Positions 30,174 to 39,806 of a DNA stretch of 64,000 nt are shown piece by piece (position 1 is the stretch's first letter; every line of letters starts with the position of its first letter). Where the stretch lies: NCBI RefSeq assembly GCF_000350225.1, contig NW_005178809.1:165117-229116 (forward strand), read 5' to 3'. This DNA comes from Chondrus crispus. Its lineage: Eukaryota; Rhodophyta; Florideophyceae; Gigartinales; Gigartinaceae. Both the position numbers and the translations under genes were made by a program. Below the pieces are notes generated by a model. That model saw only the letters and a list, made by a program, of their open reading frames with translations. It ran no database searches and was not told where the DNA came from.

Positions 30174-30863
30174 TTAATTGAGGCAGGCCTCTCGGTGAGG
30201 GCGGGCGTTCCTAAAATGGATCCGGGAGCGATTGTGTGATTCAAAATTGTGCCTGTCGGAAAACGGGAGATCACAGAGCTGACAGTGTAGACGCGCCGCG
30301 AGATCCTGGAGGCGGATTTGTGCGCGCACGTGTCGGCCACTCGCCTCGTGAAAGGAGAGTTGTCGCGGCGAGGTGAAAGAACGTGCGCACGGGCGACAAG
30401 TGTACACCGTTCTATTGCGGGGAGGCGGGTTTCGTCGGCGACGTGCGCGCTGCTCTTCAGATCATGTGTGGCATGCCACACGCGCGATGTGGCGTGCGCG
30501 GAACTCGGATAGCGGCGACGGTTCGTCCTCGTCGCCTAAATCGATGGTCGACGAGGCGGAGGAGGTGGAACGGGCGGCGGTTGTTTCGTCCAATCGGTGG
30601 GCGTCTGCCTCTATATCCACAAGGGGCGGCGCCTGAAACTCAGTGTAATCTGAGTCAGTGGCGAATGCAGAGGTGACAGGTGTCGTTGGGCGAGAGTCCC
30701 GATCGGCGGGGGCGGTGGCGGAATCTAGATCGGCGGCGGCGGAGTCGGGATCGGCGACTGCAACAGCAATGCGTCGCCTCTTGGCAGCAGCTTCTCGTAG
30801 TACAGCTGGATCGTTGGCCGCTCGTTTGAGCCGTGCCATAAAAATTACCAATAAATTTGTCAC
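30174..30863 (-). pseudogene. Two-zinc-finger protein interrupted by one TGA
   Basis: One frame of 230 codons is cut by a single TGA at 30462-30464. Before it lies a basic and acidic low-complexity part (MARLKRAANDPAVLREAAAK, STIDLGDEDEPSPL, a possible SUMO-interacting motif). After it come two C2H2 fingers with five residues between the histidines: CRPCARSFTSPRQLSFHEAS ending GRH, and CQLCDLPFSDRHNFESHNRS ending RIH, of the U1/JAZ type that can bind RNA or DNA. The start lies about 120 bases inside the Copia 5' LTR, in the element's sense, so the LTR could have driven it. CGA to TGA is the simplest cause of the stop. Confidence 0.55.
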
Positions 30864-30982
30864 ACGTGTGCACGTGCGTGGTATTACACACTAGCAATTA
30901 TTAGACAGTATTAAATTGGTAGTATGTAAGGAACCAAAATTTTTCTTGAAATTTCCAGGGGGCTTGTCCGTTAACTTATAAG

Positions 30983-31452
30983 TGTTGGAATTTGCCCGGG
31001 GAGCGGGCGGGTGATCTGAAACGTGGACAGGTGGCGCGGGCCACTGAGGCTCTGTGCGCAAGGAGGAAGCACAGGCCGGGGCGGCGCGGGGTGCGGGAGG
31101 GGGACAAGGACTGCTGAAGCGTTCGTTGGGTTCGGTTTGTTTGTGTGTGAGTTTTTTGTGTCGGGACGAAGACGTCCACCGTTTTCGTCCTCGACCTTTA
31201 TACTTCCACTCGACGCCAAGTCGAGTGGACTAAATGTGTACTCACCCCACTTTTTAGTGGGGTGCTACCTACAAATGCCCCTCTATCAGGCTTAATTAGG
31301 CGTCTGCCCGTTTAGGTAATGAGGATTCTTTAGGAGGATCCTCAAGTTGTAGGTAGTTGAATTGTCTACGTGAGGTAGTGCCACCCACTAGGGACAGGTG
31401 GAACAACCTTACGGATTACGACTGTGATAGATACTAATAAAAGTTGTGACAA
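30983..31452 (-). repeat. Copia 5' LTR
   Basis: Direct copy of 18414-18880 with scattered substitutions and small indels. It probably holds the element's promoter. The sequence just inside it (CTTATAAGTTAACGGACAAG on the element's strand) would be the primer-binding region; I could not match it to a tRNA end. Confidence 0.9.
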
Positions 31453-31457
31453 GAACG

Positions 31458-32190
31458 GATCTCGGGAGATTCTAGCGTCATGTGCAGCAACCGCGAGAGG
31501 TCGAATTCTCCTGAGATCACGGGCGTCAAAGAAGTCAACTGGGTAGCACATGCTTCTCGGAAACAAGACAGTGTCAGCGTCCACGGAATATCTGGATGCC
31601 AGCCAACAAGCGCCCACGACTTGGACCTACTTAGATATTTTTCGCATGGTAGGCGACGCGCTCATCTCAAGTGTGCGTCCAGCCCAAAAACGATCGATAT
31701 TCCCAAGACGTTGAATTGGGCAGCGGATTAATTGATTTCGTGTTGCAGGAGGAGTCTCTTTACATCTTGATTGTTTTGCATGGGAGCAATTGTAGACGTA
31801 TCTCATGGTTGAGAAAAGTGTGTCTCCGCGCTTACCTCCAAGATACAACTTGATGCTTTTCTAGAAGTGAGGCAGATGGGAGGATTGTTGAATGTACTGT
31901 ATCATCGGGTGTCCTATTGATGATACGGCATCCTAATGTGATACAAAAATTTGCATATATCTATGAATCAATTGCAGCTTGGAGCCTAAGCCCGGCACAA
32001 TCTTGGATATAACAGTAAAAGTGTTCCGATTGGGCCAAATGTGACCATTTGAATGGCTTTTTCGCGGCATTTAACATCAGGTACAGACTACAGCCAGTCT
32101 CGTGATAAAACTGGAACGACCATTATGCTCCTCTGCCAGCCATCCCCCCTGCCAATTTCCTCAAGTAACCGCATCATTCACATTATCAGA
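31458..32190. other. Flank between Copia insertion and second pogo-like gene
   Basis: No gene seen. Before the Copia insertion this DNA was joined to the sequence ending at 18413. Confidence 0.5.
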
Positions 32191-33850
32191 ATGGGGCATT
32201 CCGCATCGAGTTCGCATCCAGACGGGTATCGAAGGCAACTCACATTGGCTGCCGAGCATGTTAAGGTCAGAAAGTCGTCTGTTCGCAACGCTGCAAGAGT
32301 GTATGACGTATCACACTTCACGTTGAACCGACGTCTCAAACTAGGTACTGGCGTTGTTCCCAAAGTGGTTCGCCTGCCTGCTTTGAGAGATGACGAGGAG
32401 CAAATGATTGCTGACGCAGTTGTTGAATTTGCCAGAAATGGAACTCCGCTCTCCCGAGAGTGTCTCACGGACGTTGTTCAGGTTTTCGTGCAACGTTTGC
32501 CAGAAGAAAGACAACAAGTCATACCGTTTGCTCAGCGGCGACCAGGCGACAAGTACCTCAGAAACTTCCTACGCCGCCATCCCGAGCTTTCTCTGAAGCG
32601 ACGGGCATGCTTGGAGAAAATCCGTGGTGAGGCAATGAGTGACGAGAATTTAGCACGACATTTTGCTCGACTACATCACATCTATAAGGAGTACATTATC
32701 TCAAGCGGGGAGCAAGTTTTCAACCTCGATGAAAGCGGTTTCTCTACCCGTACCGCCTCAAGGGCTAGAGCGGAAGCTGTTATGGAAACAGTTGGCAAGA
32801 GCAATTCCGTGGACCTCAAATGGTCTGCAAATGCAGATCACGTCCCCCTCATGCCCGTCGTATCTGCAGATGGCACAGCATGGATACCTATTGCGATCCT
32901 ATCGGGGAAGAGACAGAAGTGGTGGAAAAGAGACGATGGAACTATTGAGACACCCGGCACATTCTTGCCTCAAAATGCGGTTGTGTGCCATCGTGATCCA
33001 GCAGGCATGAACTCGTTGATATTTCATGAATGGGTAGTGTCGTTCATTGACGATACTAGGATGCTCAGGCAGAAGTACAGAAACATTGTCATAACTATGG
33101 ATGGATACGGCGCACACGTCAAAGCGCTCAAACTCCTTAGTGAGAACAACACAGTAGCTGTCGGTATTCCTGCCCATACCAGCCACAGAACACAAGTGCT
33201 GGACTATGCTGTGTTCTCCCCTTTCAAAACGTTTTTGCGAAACGGTCTCAACAAACGCGTGTACACTGTAGGAGCAGGGGTTCTAAATGACATTTAAACC
33301 CTGTGTGAACTCATTCACGAGGCATGCAAATCATCTGTTTCGTACTCAAATATTGTGAACGGTTTCAAGGCGGTAGGGGTGTGGTCCCAGTTCGCAGAGG
33401 AGTCGTCCCTGAGGTCATAAAAATGAGAGACATGTCAAATAGGGGCTCGAATGGGTCTCGAGAGGCTGCATTTCGCAGCTATCAAGAACTGTTACACGCG
33501 TTCATGCAAAGCCGAATTTTATTGCGCTCTGATGGTCCTGTAATGGTCAATGGGACGATAAACACCAAGAGTGGAGCTCTACTGACTGGTCGGGATGTGC
33601 TTGATGCTCTCCGATCTCGCGAAGAATCCCGAGAGTTAGAATCAGTTAATAAAGAGGCACGAAGGATTCAAAGGGAGAAAAATGCAGCTGAGAAAGCCGC
33701 TGGAAAAGCACAAGAGCGATTCGAGGAGGGAGGGAGTCGGAGGTTGCGCGCTGGGCGTCTAGAACGAAGAGGACGCTGCGCGACAACCGAGACACCCGTA
33801 GGGCAATTGCCAGGTTACGTGCGCAGAGTACCTTACCGGCTCCTCTCCAC
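32191..33850 (+). pseudogene. pogo/Tigger-like DDE transposase, premature stop
   Basis: The likely start is the ATG at 32191 (MGHSASSSHPDGYRRQLTLA). A helix-turn-helix region (ASRVYDV-like, VRNAARVYDVSHFTLNRRLK) and a CENP-B-type region (AFAQRRPGDKYLRNFLRRHP-like) precede the DDE core: FNLDESGFSTRTAS, VITMDGYGAHVKAL and THRTQVLDYAVFSPFK, all three Asp kept. A TAA at 33295-33297 stops the frame, but the same frame continues with TLCELIHEACKSSVSYSNIV, matching the part of the 15215-16932 copy that starts FDLCKIMREA. After a further frame change, the C-terminal coiled coil (SREESRELESVNKEARRIQR) lies in 33324-33908. The two pogo-like genes are diverged relatives, not recent copies. Confidence 0.8.
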
Positions 33851-33908
33851 AAATAAAGCATTTCAGATTTTTTCACAGCAATGGTGTTTCAGTATTTGGC
33901 ACATGTAG

Positions 33909-34111
33909 GGTGATTGGGAGGCTTTTAACGCTTACGGTTTTCTGCGAATTCGTATGCCGCTGAGAAGCCCCATCGGGTCATAGTTTATGAGCGTGATGCG
34001 ACTGTTGAGCGCTTTCGTTTGACGTCGGTACGGGGATGAATGGTGAGATACCTTCGAAAATATCTTAAAAAGTGTATTTTGTGTCATAATTGGGGGGGAC
34101 TGATACAGTAG
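33909..34111. other. Short AT-rich spacer
   Basis: Nothing recognised between the pogo-like pseudogene and the next ORF. Confidence 0.5.
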
Positions 34112-35340
34112 ATGAAAAGGGCTTGCTTCGAACTCAGGTTTGATTTTAGGGTTGCTCACCAGCAAAGATACTCCACATGTCAGAATAGTTTGATGATGAT
34201 GATGACGAAGACGAAGACGAGGACGTCGTCATCCCCCCGCTTCCCTTCGTCGTTGCACCCGCTGCAAGCCAACATGGTCAGCCCATGCGCGGCCGCGTAC
34301 GGCGCCAACAGCTCGAGCGCATCCAGCTTTGAGAATTCGCGCGCGACATCGCAGTCGCCTTCGCGCGCAACACCGCATCCGCATTCTCCTTCGCGCGCGA
34401 CACTGTCCTCGCCTTCGCGCTCTGCTCCACCCGCTCAGGCCTCCCCTGCCCAAGTCCCTCCGCTCACGCAACCATGGATGACCGTTGCAGCAGCTCAAAC
34501 ACGTCGTACTCCTTGCTCTTTTCCGCCGTTAATTCCTGCAAACGCGGCGAGCGCCGCGCTACCTTCCACTCGCTTCGTTGACCAGGCCTCAGCTTCCACT
34601 CGTTTCGTTCCCCTGCCCTCACCTTCCACTGCATCTTTCATATCTCCTTTCGTCGCGCCTCGCCCTCTCCAGCTGCCACGTGTCCCCGCCCGCCCGGGAG
34701 ATATCGTACTCACTCTCACCGCTGCCCGTGCGGCACTTGCTGCCCCTACTTCAGTCTCGCATGCCACACTCGCTGAAATTCAGCGAGTGTGGCATGCGAG
34801 TGGGCTTGAAGCCCACTCTCTCGTCCGCACTGCCCACATGTGGGCAACCCGATCCGTCTCAACCCCCGCACCGGAGATTCTGTGGCTCCGCCCTCCGCCG
34901 TCACCGCCTACGGTCTCGCCCCGGACGCCAACCTCACTGCATTCCCTTCCTTTTCTGCTGCCCAGTCCGCCCTACGTCGAGGCGCCCACCTCGCTGGCGC
35001 CGTTCTTCCTCCCCACGTCATAGTCCTTGGAGTTGGGCGCTAGACGTACGTCTACTTCCTCGCCTCTCACACTGATCTCTTCGTCCGCATCCTCGCTCAC
35101 CTCCGTCTCATCTACGAAGACCTCGCCATCCAAACTGCCCCCCTGCCTCCCACCGCTTCCGCTCTCGACTCTTTCGCCGCCGCCGGAGTTGTCTGCCGCC
35201 TACGCCACGAGGCGCTCCGTCTCCTCAACCGCCGCACTCCCACCGCCGTGCCGCTACCCGTCCGTCAAGCTCTGGCCCTCTCGCTTCAGGCTGACGCCCG
35301 CGAGATCACCCCTCGCCAGTCAACCCGTCATAAACTTGCT
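34112..35340 (+). pseudogene. Unidentified broken ORF, Ser/Pro/Ala-rich
   Basis: One frame (34112-35023) starts in low-complexity Ser-Arg-Ala-Thr repeats and includes ARPGDIVLTLTAARAALAAP. A second frame is protein-like from 34840 on: AYGLAPDANLTAFPSFSAAQ, PPHVIVLGVGR, then an in-frame TAG near 35041, then TYVYFLASHTDLFVRILAHL and so on to about 35330. A frameshift near 34840 and the TAG therefore seem to break one gene. I do not recognise the family; its position beside the Gypsy pol end and its composition leave open a retroelement gag-like protein. Strong hairpins at 34756-34800, 34798-34818 and 34831-34846 lie within the coding sequence. Confidence 0.35.
34756..34846. repeat. Three adjacent perfect hairpins in coding sequence
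   Basis: 34756-34777 and 34779-34800 are perfect 22-bp arms around one base. 34798-34806 pairs with 34810-34818 (9 bp). 34831-34846 is a perfect 16-bp palindrome (TGCCCACATGTGGGCA). Confidence 0.9.
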
Positions 35341-35350
35341 CGTGGCGCGT

Positions 35351-36280
35351 CTATCGGAAACGGCGCGTACACGCAGCGGTCGGCGGAAACTCTCTCGGTG
35401 ACCCATCACGATCGATCTTGATGGTTCGGCGGTCATTGGCGAGCACGCGGTAGGGTCCGACAGCGGGCGAGGCGAGCTTGTTCGACGTCTTGGCCCCATC
35501 GGTGGGGTTGAGTTGTACGTATTCTCCGGGACGGAACCGGGAATTAATACGTGGTATGCGCTTATCGAAGTCGCGCTTGTAGCGAGCCTGCGTCCGACGC
35601 AGGCTCCCGTAGGCCTTTTGGATAGTCGAGTCCAAGGTCTTGAGGAACTCGGCACGTTGGTTCTCCCTATCGGAAGGGGGCGCGTCGCCGTCCGCCCGTC
35701 GGAGAGAGAACTCCGGCGGTGGCCTGCTGAGCACGAGCTCAAACGGCGTGGTGCGTGTGGTGCGATGTACGTGGGAGTTGTACGCATACGTGAGCGGCCC
35801 CACGTACACATCCCAGTCGTCCTGGTGTTTACCCACGTAGTTCCGCAGCATCGAGGCGATTGTTCAGTTATATCGCTCGACTTGCCCGTTCGTCTGGGGA
35901 TGGTACGCCGAAGTGTACAAATTCGTTATCCCCAGAACGCGGCACGTGCTGTGGAAGAACTTGGCATTAAACTGAGGGCCGTTGTCCGAAAGCAACGTGC
36001 GAGTGACGCCATACTTGAACACCCACGAGTCGCAGAACGCAACTGCAACCGTGTACGCTGTTATCGTGCAGAGCGCAACGACTTGCGTCAGCTTCCTGAA
36101 GCGGTCCGTAATCACGAACAGGAATCGTTTTCCTGTCTTCGTCTTGGGGAGCGGCCCCAGGATGTCGATTGCGAGGCTCTCGAGGGGCCTCGTAGCTGGA
36201 AACAACCTCAATCGGTTGAGATTTTTCCTCAGCTTGACCTGGTTCATCGCGCAGGTTTGACAGCCCTCGCACCGTGGCTG
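35351..36280 (-). pseudogene. Gypsy integrase, interrupted
   Basis: The core (35864-36247) has Asp in PLESLAIDILGPLPKTKTG and RTLLSDNGPQFNAKFF and Glu in HPQTNGQVERYN. An in-frame TGA follows directly (near 35862); the same frame continues TIASMLRNYVGKHQDDWDVY into 35351-35851, where the C-terminal part with PFELVLSRPPPEF lies. In this family the residue at the stop is normally Arg, so CGA to TGA is likely. The upstream H2C2 zinc-binding part sits in another frame (see the RNase H entry). Confidence 0.88.
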
Positions 36281-37482
36281 CTACGTCTGCAGCCAGGTGG
36301 GGCCAGTAGTACTCGCGTCGAAGTGCGTAGTACATACGGTTCTGGCGCGGGTGCCCCGCAATGGCCGGGTTGTGGCACAGGCGAAAGAGCCTGGCGCGGA
36401 GCGTCCGAGGTACCACGACCTGAACGATATCAGGGTCGAAGGGGTGTCTCCGTTTGAGCTCCCCTTGGTGGTCCTCGAAGAACGCGGAGTCCCGGGACTC
36501 TGACTGTCGTGCCAAAACAGTTCGGCAGAAGTCATCCACGCGTTGCTCCTCGACTATCTCCTCTATCGTAAGAGGGGCCGGAAGGTCGTCCTGCGGTGGG
36601 GCGACCGGGGCGTCGAGCACGCCAGCCTCGGGGTCTTCTGCGCGCTGGATGTCGATGGCGTCGAACTCGTCGTTCTCCTCCCAAAACGAATTGGGTCCTT
36701 GGAGAGCGGGGGCTTCGTCGTCGCCTCTCGGTTCGTCGCGCGTCCGTACGCGCGACCTTGTTCGTGCTTCGGCTTGGTTCCGTGTCGTTACGAAGACATG
36801 GACGGCCTGATGATCGCAGCTCGCGGTACAAGCGTGGTCCGCGAGCTCGTTCGATAAGTCTCGAACTGTTGTGCCCCCGTCGAAAGTGGGGATATCGTCA
36901 TCCACCTCGACGGTGGGTCGAGGGTCATCGGCAACCTTCGGCGACACGAGTCGTGACAGGGCATCGGGCACCTGATGCACGCGTCCGGGGCGGTACTGAA
37001 TGGTGAAATCGTATTCAGCCAGACGTAGCCGCCACCGGGTGAGTCTTCCGGAACTCTCGGTGAGTGACATGAGCCATCGGAGGGCGTCATGGTCCGTTCG
37101 TACGGTGAACTTCGTGCCTTCTACGTACGGCCGTAGTGTGCAGACGGCCCACATTACGGGGAACCACTCGCGTTCGGTAGCGCTGTAGTTGCGCTCACTA
37201 TCGGACAGTGAATACGACCAATACCCCACGGGGCGCCAGTCGTTCGGCTCTTAGTGCTCTTGAAGTAAGGTGCAGCCGAGCTGGTAGGCACTCGCGTCGG
37301 TGTCTATCATGTATGGACGGCCGTGCCGGGGCAACGCGAGGACCGGCGGAGCGATCATGCACTTCTTAAGGTTCTCGAACGCCTGAAGTTGCAGCTCCGT
37401 GGGATTGTAGAAATCAAGATCCGAATCCTTGCGCGTCATGTTGGTCAGAGAACGCGCTATCTTCGCGAACCCCTTAACGAAT
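36281..37482 (-). pseudogene. Gypsy RNase H and integrase zinc-binding domain
   Basis: The open frame of 35967-37229 begins in RNase H (SERNYSATEREWFPVMWAVC, FTVRTDHDALRWLMS, YRPGRVHQVPDALSRL) and ends in the H2C2 domain (LCHNPAIAGHPRQNRMYYAL). It leaves the correct frame near 36280, before the integrase core. The frame break at 37230-37480 separates it from the reverse transcriptase; the lost part includes the start of RNase H. Confidence 0.85.
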
Positions 37483-38999
37483 CAGCGGTATACGTTGCAC
37501 GCCCCGAGGAACGAGCGCATCTGCGTCAGCGTCCTCGGGAACGTGAGCGTCTTGAAGGCGTCGGCCGCCGTATCGACCACGCTCAACTTACCTGGGGAAA
37601 TGACGTGCCCCAGGTAGTGCACCTTCGGTCGGAAGAAGCTGCACTTCTTGAGCTTGAGGGAGATACCGCAACTCCGCAGTAAGCTCAGGACGGTATCGAG
37701 ATGCCTCGCGTGTTCTCCGTGCGTACGGGAGAACACGATCACGACGTTGAGGTAGACGAGGCATATTTGCCAGCAGACTCTGGAGAGTATTATGTCGAGC
37801 GCACGTTGGAAGGTGGCCGGTGCCCCTTTGAGTCCAAACGGCATGCGCAAGTGGCGAAACGTGCCCACGTGCGTCGTAAACGTGGTCTTATCCCGGTCTT
37901 CCGGAGCGACCGGGATCTGCCAATAACCGGAATTGCAGTCCAACGTGGTGAAGACGGCTGCATCTCCTAACGAGTCGATGCAGTCGTCCATCCGTGGCAG
38001 CGGATACGAATCCGCTGCGGTCTTCGCGTTGAGACACCGGTAGTCCACGCAGAACCGAAGAGAGCCGTCTTTCTTCGGTACGAGCACCACGGGGGACGCC
38101 CACTCGGTGCTCGCGGGCTCGATAACCCCTGCGTTCAACATCTTGTTGACCTCCTTCGCGACCATTTCGCGCATGGCCGGGCCCTTCCGATAGGGCATAG
38201 AACGAATCGGTTTCGTTCCCGGTTCGAGGAGAATGCGGTGCTCCGTGGCTTGGATAGTTCCAAGCGCACCGCTCCACAGACTCGAGTGCTTACGGAGCAT
38301 CTCGAGTACGTGGCCACGGAGCTTGTCATCGTCGATGTATGACAGGTCGATCTCTTTTTCCCAATCCATCCGTGGATTTTCGGGATCCTTTTGCTGGGGG
38401 AGTACAGTATCCCTCGCCGTCGATTGGCATAAAGGTGACCGTTCGTCCGGGTCGACCCCCCTGCCCCCGGCGGTGGTCTTATCGTCGGAGTTGGATCGGC
38501 CAACTCCTACCCCACCGACTTGATCCGTCAAGTCGGTCAGGTGTAGCGCGTGCGCGATCCCCTCGGCGACCTTACGTTCGGGAGTGAGAATCGCGAGGGG
38601 GTTGCGCTTCGCGTATCCCACGACGGTGTGCTTCGGAAGCCTCCATTCTCGTCGTGAGAAATTTGCGACGATGACGTCGAAGGTCTGATTCGGTAGGACC
38701 TCCGCGACGCCATTCGTCAGCCTCACTCCATGTCGGTGTTGGAGTGAGGGCTTGGGTTCCAGGAACACGACGCCCCTCCCCGCGGTTGTCACACGCACGC
38801 GGGCTTGTGACATCGCGGGGATGGTAACCCAGCGGGCGATTCGGATCGCCTGCGGGGCCTCCTCGCGTACGTCCGGCCGACCCGTGTGTCGCCCGTGTCG
38901 CCTGGTAGGGGGAGTCGACTCCCCCTTTCCGTCGACGATGTTCTGTCGCCATCGTCGTGGAGCTATAGCTCCATTCGTTGAGCTTCGATGTCGATACAT
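37482..38999 (-). pseudogene. Gypsy reverse transcriptase with mutated YxDD box
   Basis: The frame has PVVLVPKKDGSLRFCVDYRC, FTTLDCNSGYWQIPVAPEDR and MPFGLKGAPATFQRALD, all RT hallmarks. The catalytic box, YLDD in active Gypsy elements, reads YLNV (in LVYLNVVIVFS at about 37739-37753). Both catalytic aspartates are replaced, so the enzyme cannot polymerise. The N-terminal part is a linker after the protease. Confidence 0.9.
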
Positions 39000-39667
39000 C
39001 GCACGTGCGTATCGATGAAGGCCGTGCCGAGGAGGACCGGCACGGCGAGCCGGTCCGCGACTACGAACGGAATTCGGAACACCGTGTTCCTCAACCGCAC
39101 GGCCAGGCGGACGACGGCCGAAAGCTTGAGGGGGTTGCTATTTGCGCCTGCCAATCGTGGCAGAGGTGCGTCGTGCACGACGTAACGCGTCCAATGGGGG
39201 GGAAGGTCGGCCTTCCTCACCAGATTATACCCCGAGCACGTATAAACGGCGATCGTGCGGGGTTTAAATGCATTTCCCTCTGTGGCTATCGAGCCGAGGA
39301 CGTTGTAGATCTTCGACGTCATAGGGCAAATGACGCCTTCGACAACCTTCGGGGCGACCTTATCGGTGAGGTCGTTCCGCCGGGGCCTTAGATTTCGGTG
39401 CTGGCCCCGCTTGCGTTTCCTTCTCCCCCTTCCTTGGGGCGTCCGCGGATCAGTGACGCCCCTCGGATTACTCGAGTCCGTACGACACGGACCTTTCTCC
39501 GGCGACGTTGGGCTCGCGGGAGTCAGGGGGTCGACCGAATCTTTTCGGTCGTCGTTGCCCCCGTCGCCTTCGTTACGCCTCACCGGGACGTCGGCTGTCC
39601 CCGTGTCTTGTTCTCCTAACGTCGGGCCTTCGGAGGCCTCGACGTGCGCTCTCTCCTGTATCGGCAT
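38963..39667 (-). pseudogene. Gypsy protease, catalytic Asp lost
   Basis: A retropepsin-like fold: IAVYTCSGYNLVRKADLPPH, then VPVLLGTAFIDTHVRCIDIE. In active family members the first motif would hold Asp-(Ser/Thr)-Gly; here it reads Tyr-Thr-Cys-Ser-Gly, so the catalytic Asp is Tyr. The frame overlaps the RT frame by 37 bases in another phase. Confidence 0.75.
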
Positions 39668-39806
39668 TACAGGAGCTCCCGTGCTCGCCTCCGGTAGCGG
39701 GGGATGTATTATCGGACAATACCCCCGTGTCCTTGGCGAGCACGCGGGGTCGGGTCTAGTTCGTTGGGAAAAGACGGCTCACGCGACCGCGTGTACGAAA
39801 CCGTCT

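Larger units (their letters stand above)
18414..31452 (-). mobile_element. 13-kb Copia-type LTR retrotransposon with extra genes
   Basis: Two LTRs of about 470 bp (18414-18880 and 30983-31452) in the same orientation have ends of the TGTC...GACA type. The five bases outside the left LTR (18409-18413, AGAAC) are identical to the five outside the right LTR (31453-31457, AGAAC). The inner flanks (CTCCT and ATAAG) do not match either outer flank. This is the pattern of one insertion, not of two solo LTRs. A purine tract (TTAAGAGGAG on the minus strand) directly precedes the 3' LTR at 18881-18890. Gag-pol (minus) occupies 18917-23656. The internal part between the 5' LTR and gag (23657-30982) is 7.3 kb long and carries unrelated ORFs on both strands, either cargo of the element or a nested insertion whose ends I cannot see. 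The gag-pol frame is broken in several places. Confidence 0.8.

Noticed and set aside
28489-30464. TGA recoded as Trp or selenocysteine
   Set aside because: Host genes here end normally at TGA (for example at 1562-1564), so CGA to TGA mutation in dead elements is simpler.
18414-31452. Two independent solo LTRs
   Set aside because: Neither LTR has matching flanks of its own, whereas the two outer flanks match each other (AGAAC) and a purine tract adjoins the inner side of the left LTR.
35513-36457. Plus-strand ORF of 314 codons
   Set aside because: It is the opposite strand of the Gypsy integrase and RNase H, which are clearly recognisable; the ORF arises from GC-rich composition.
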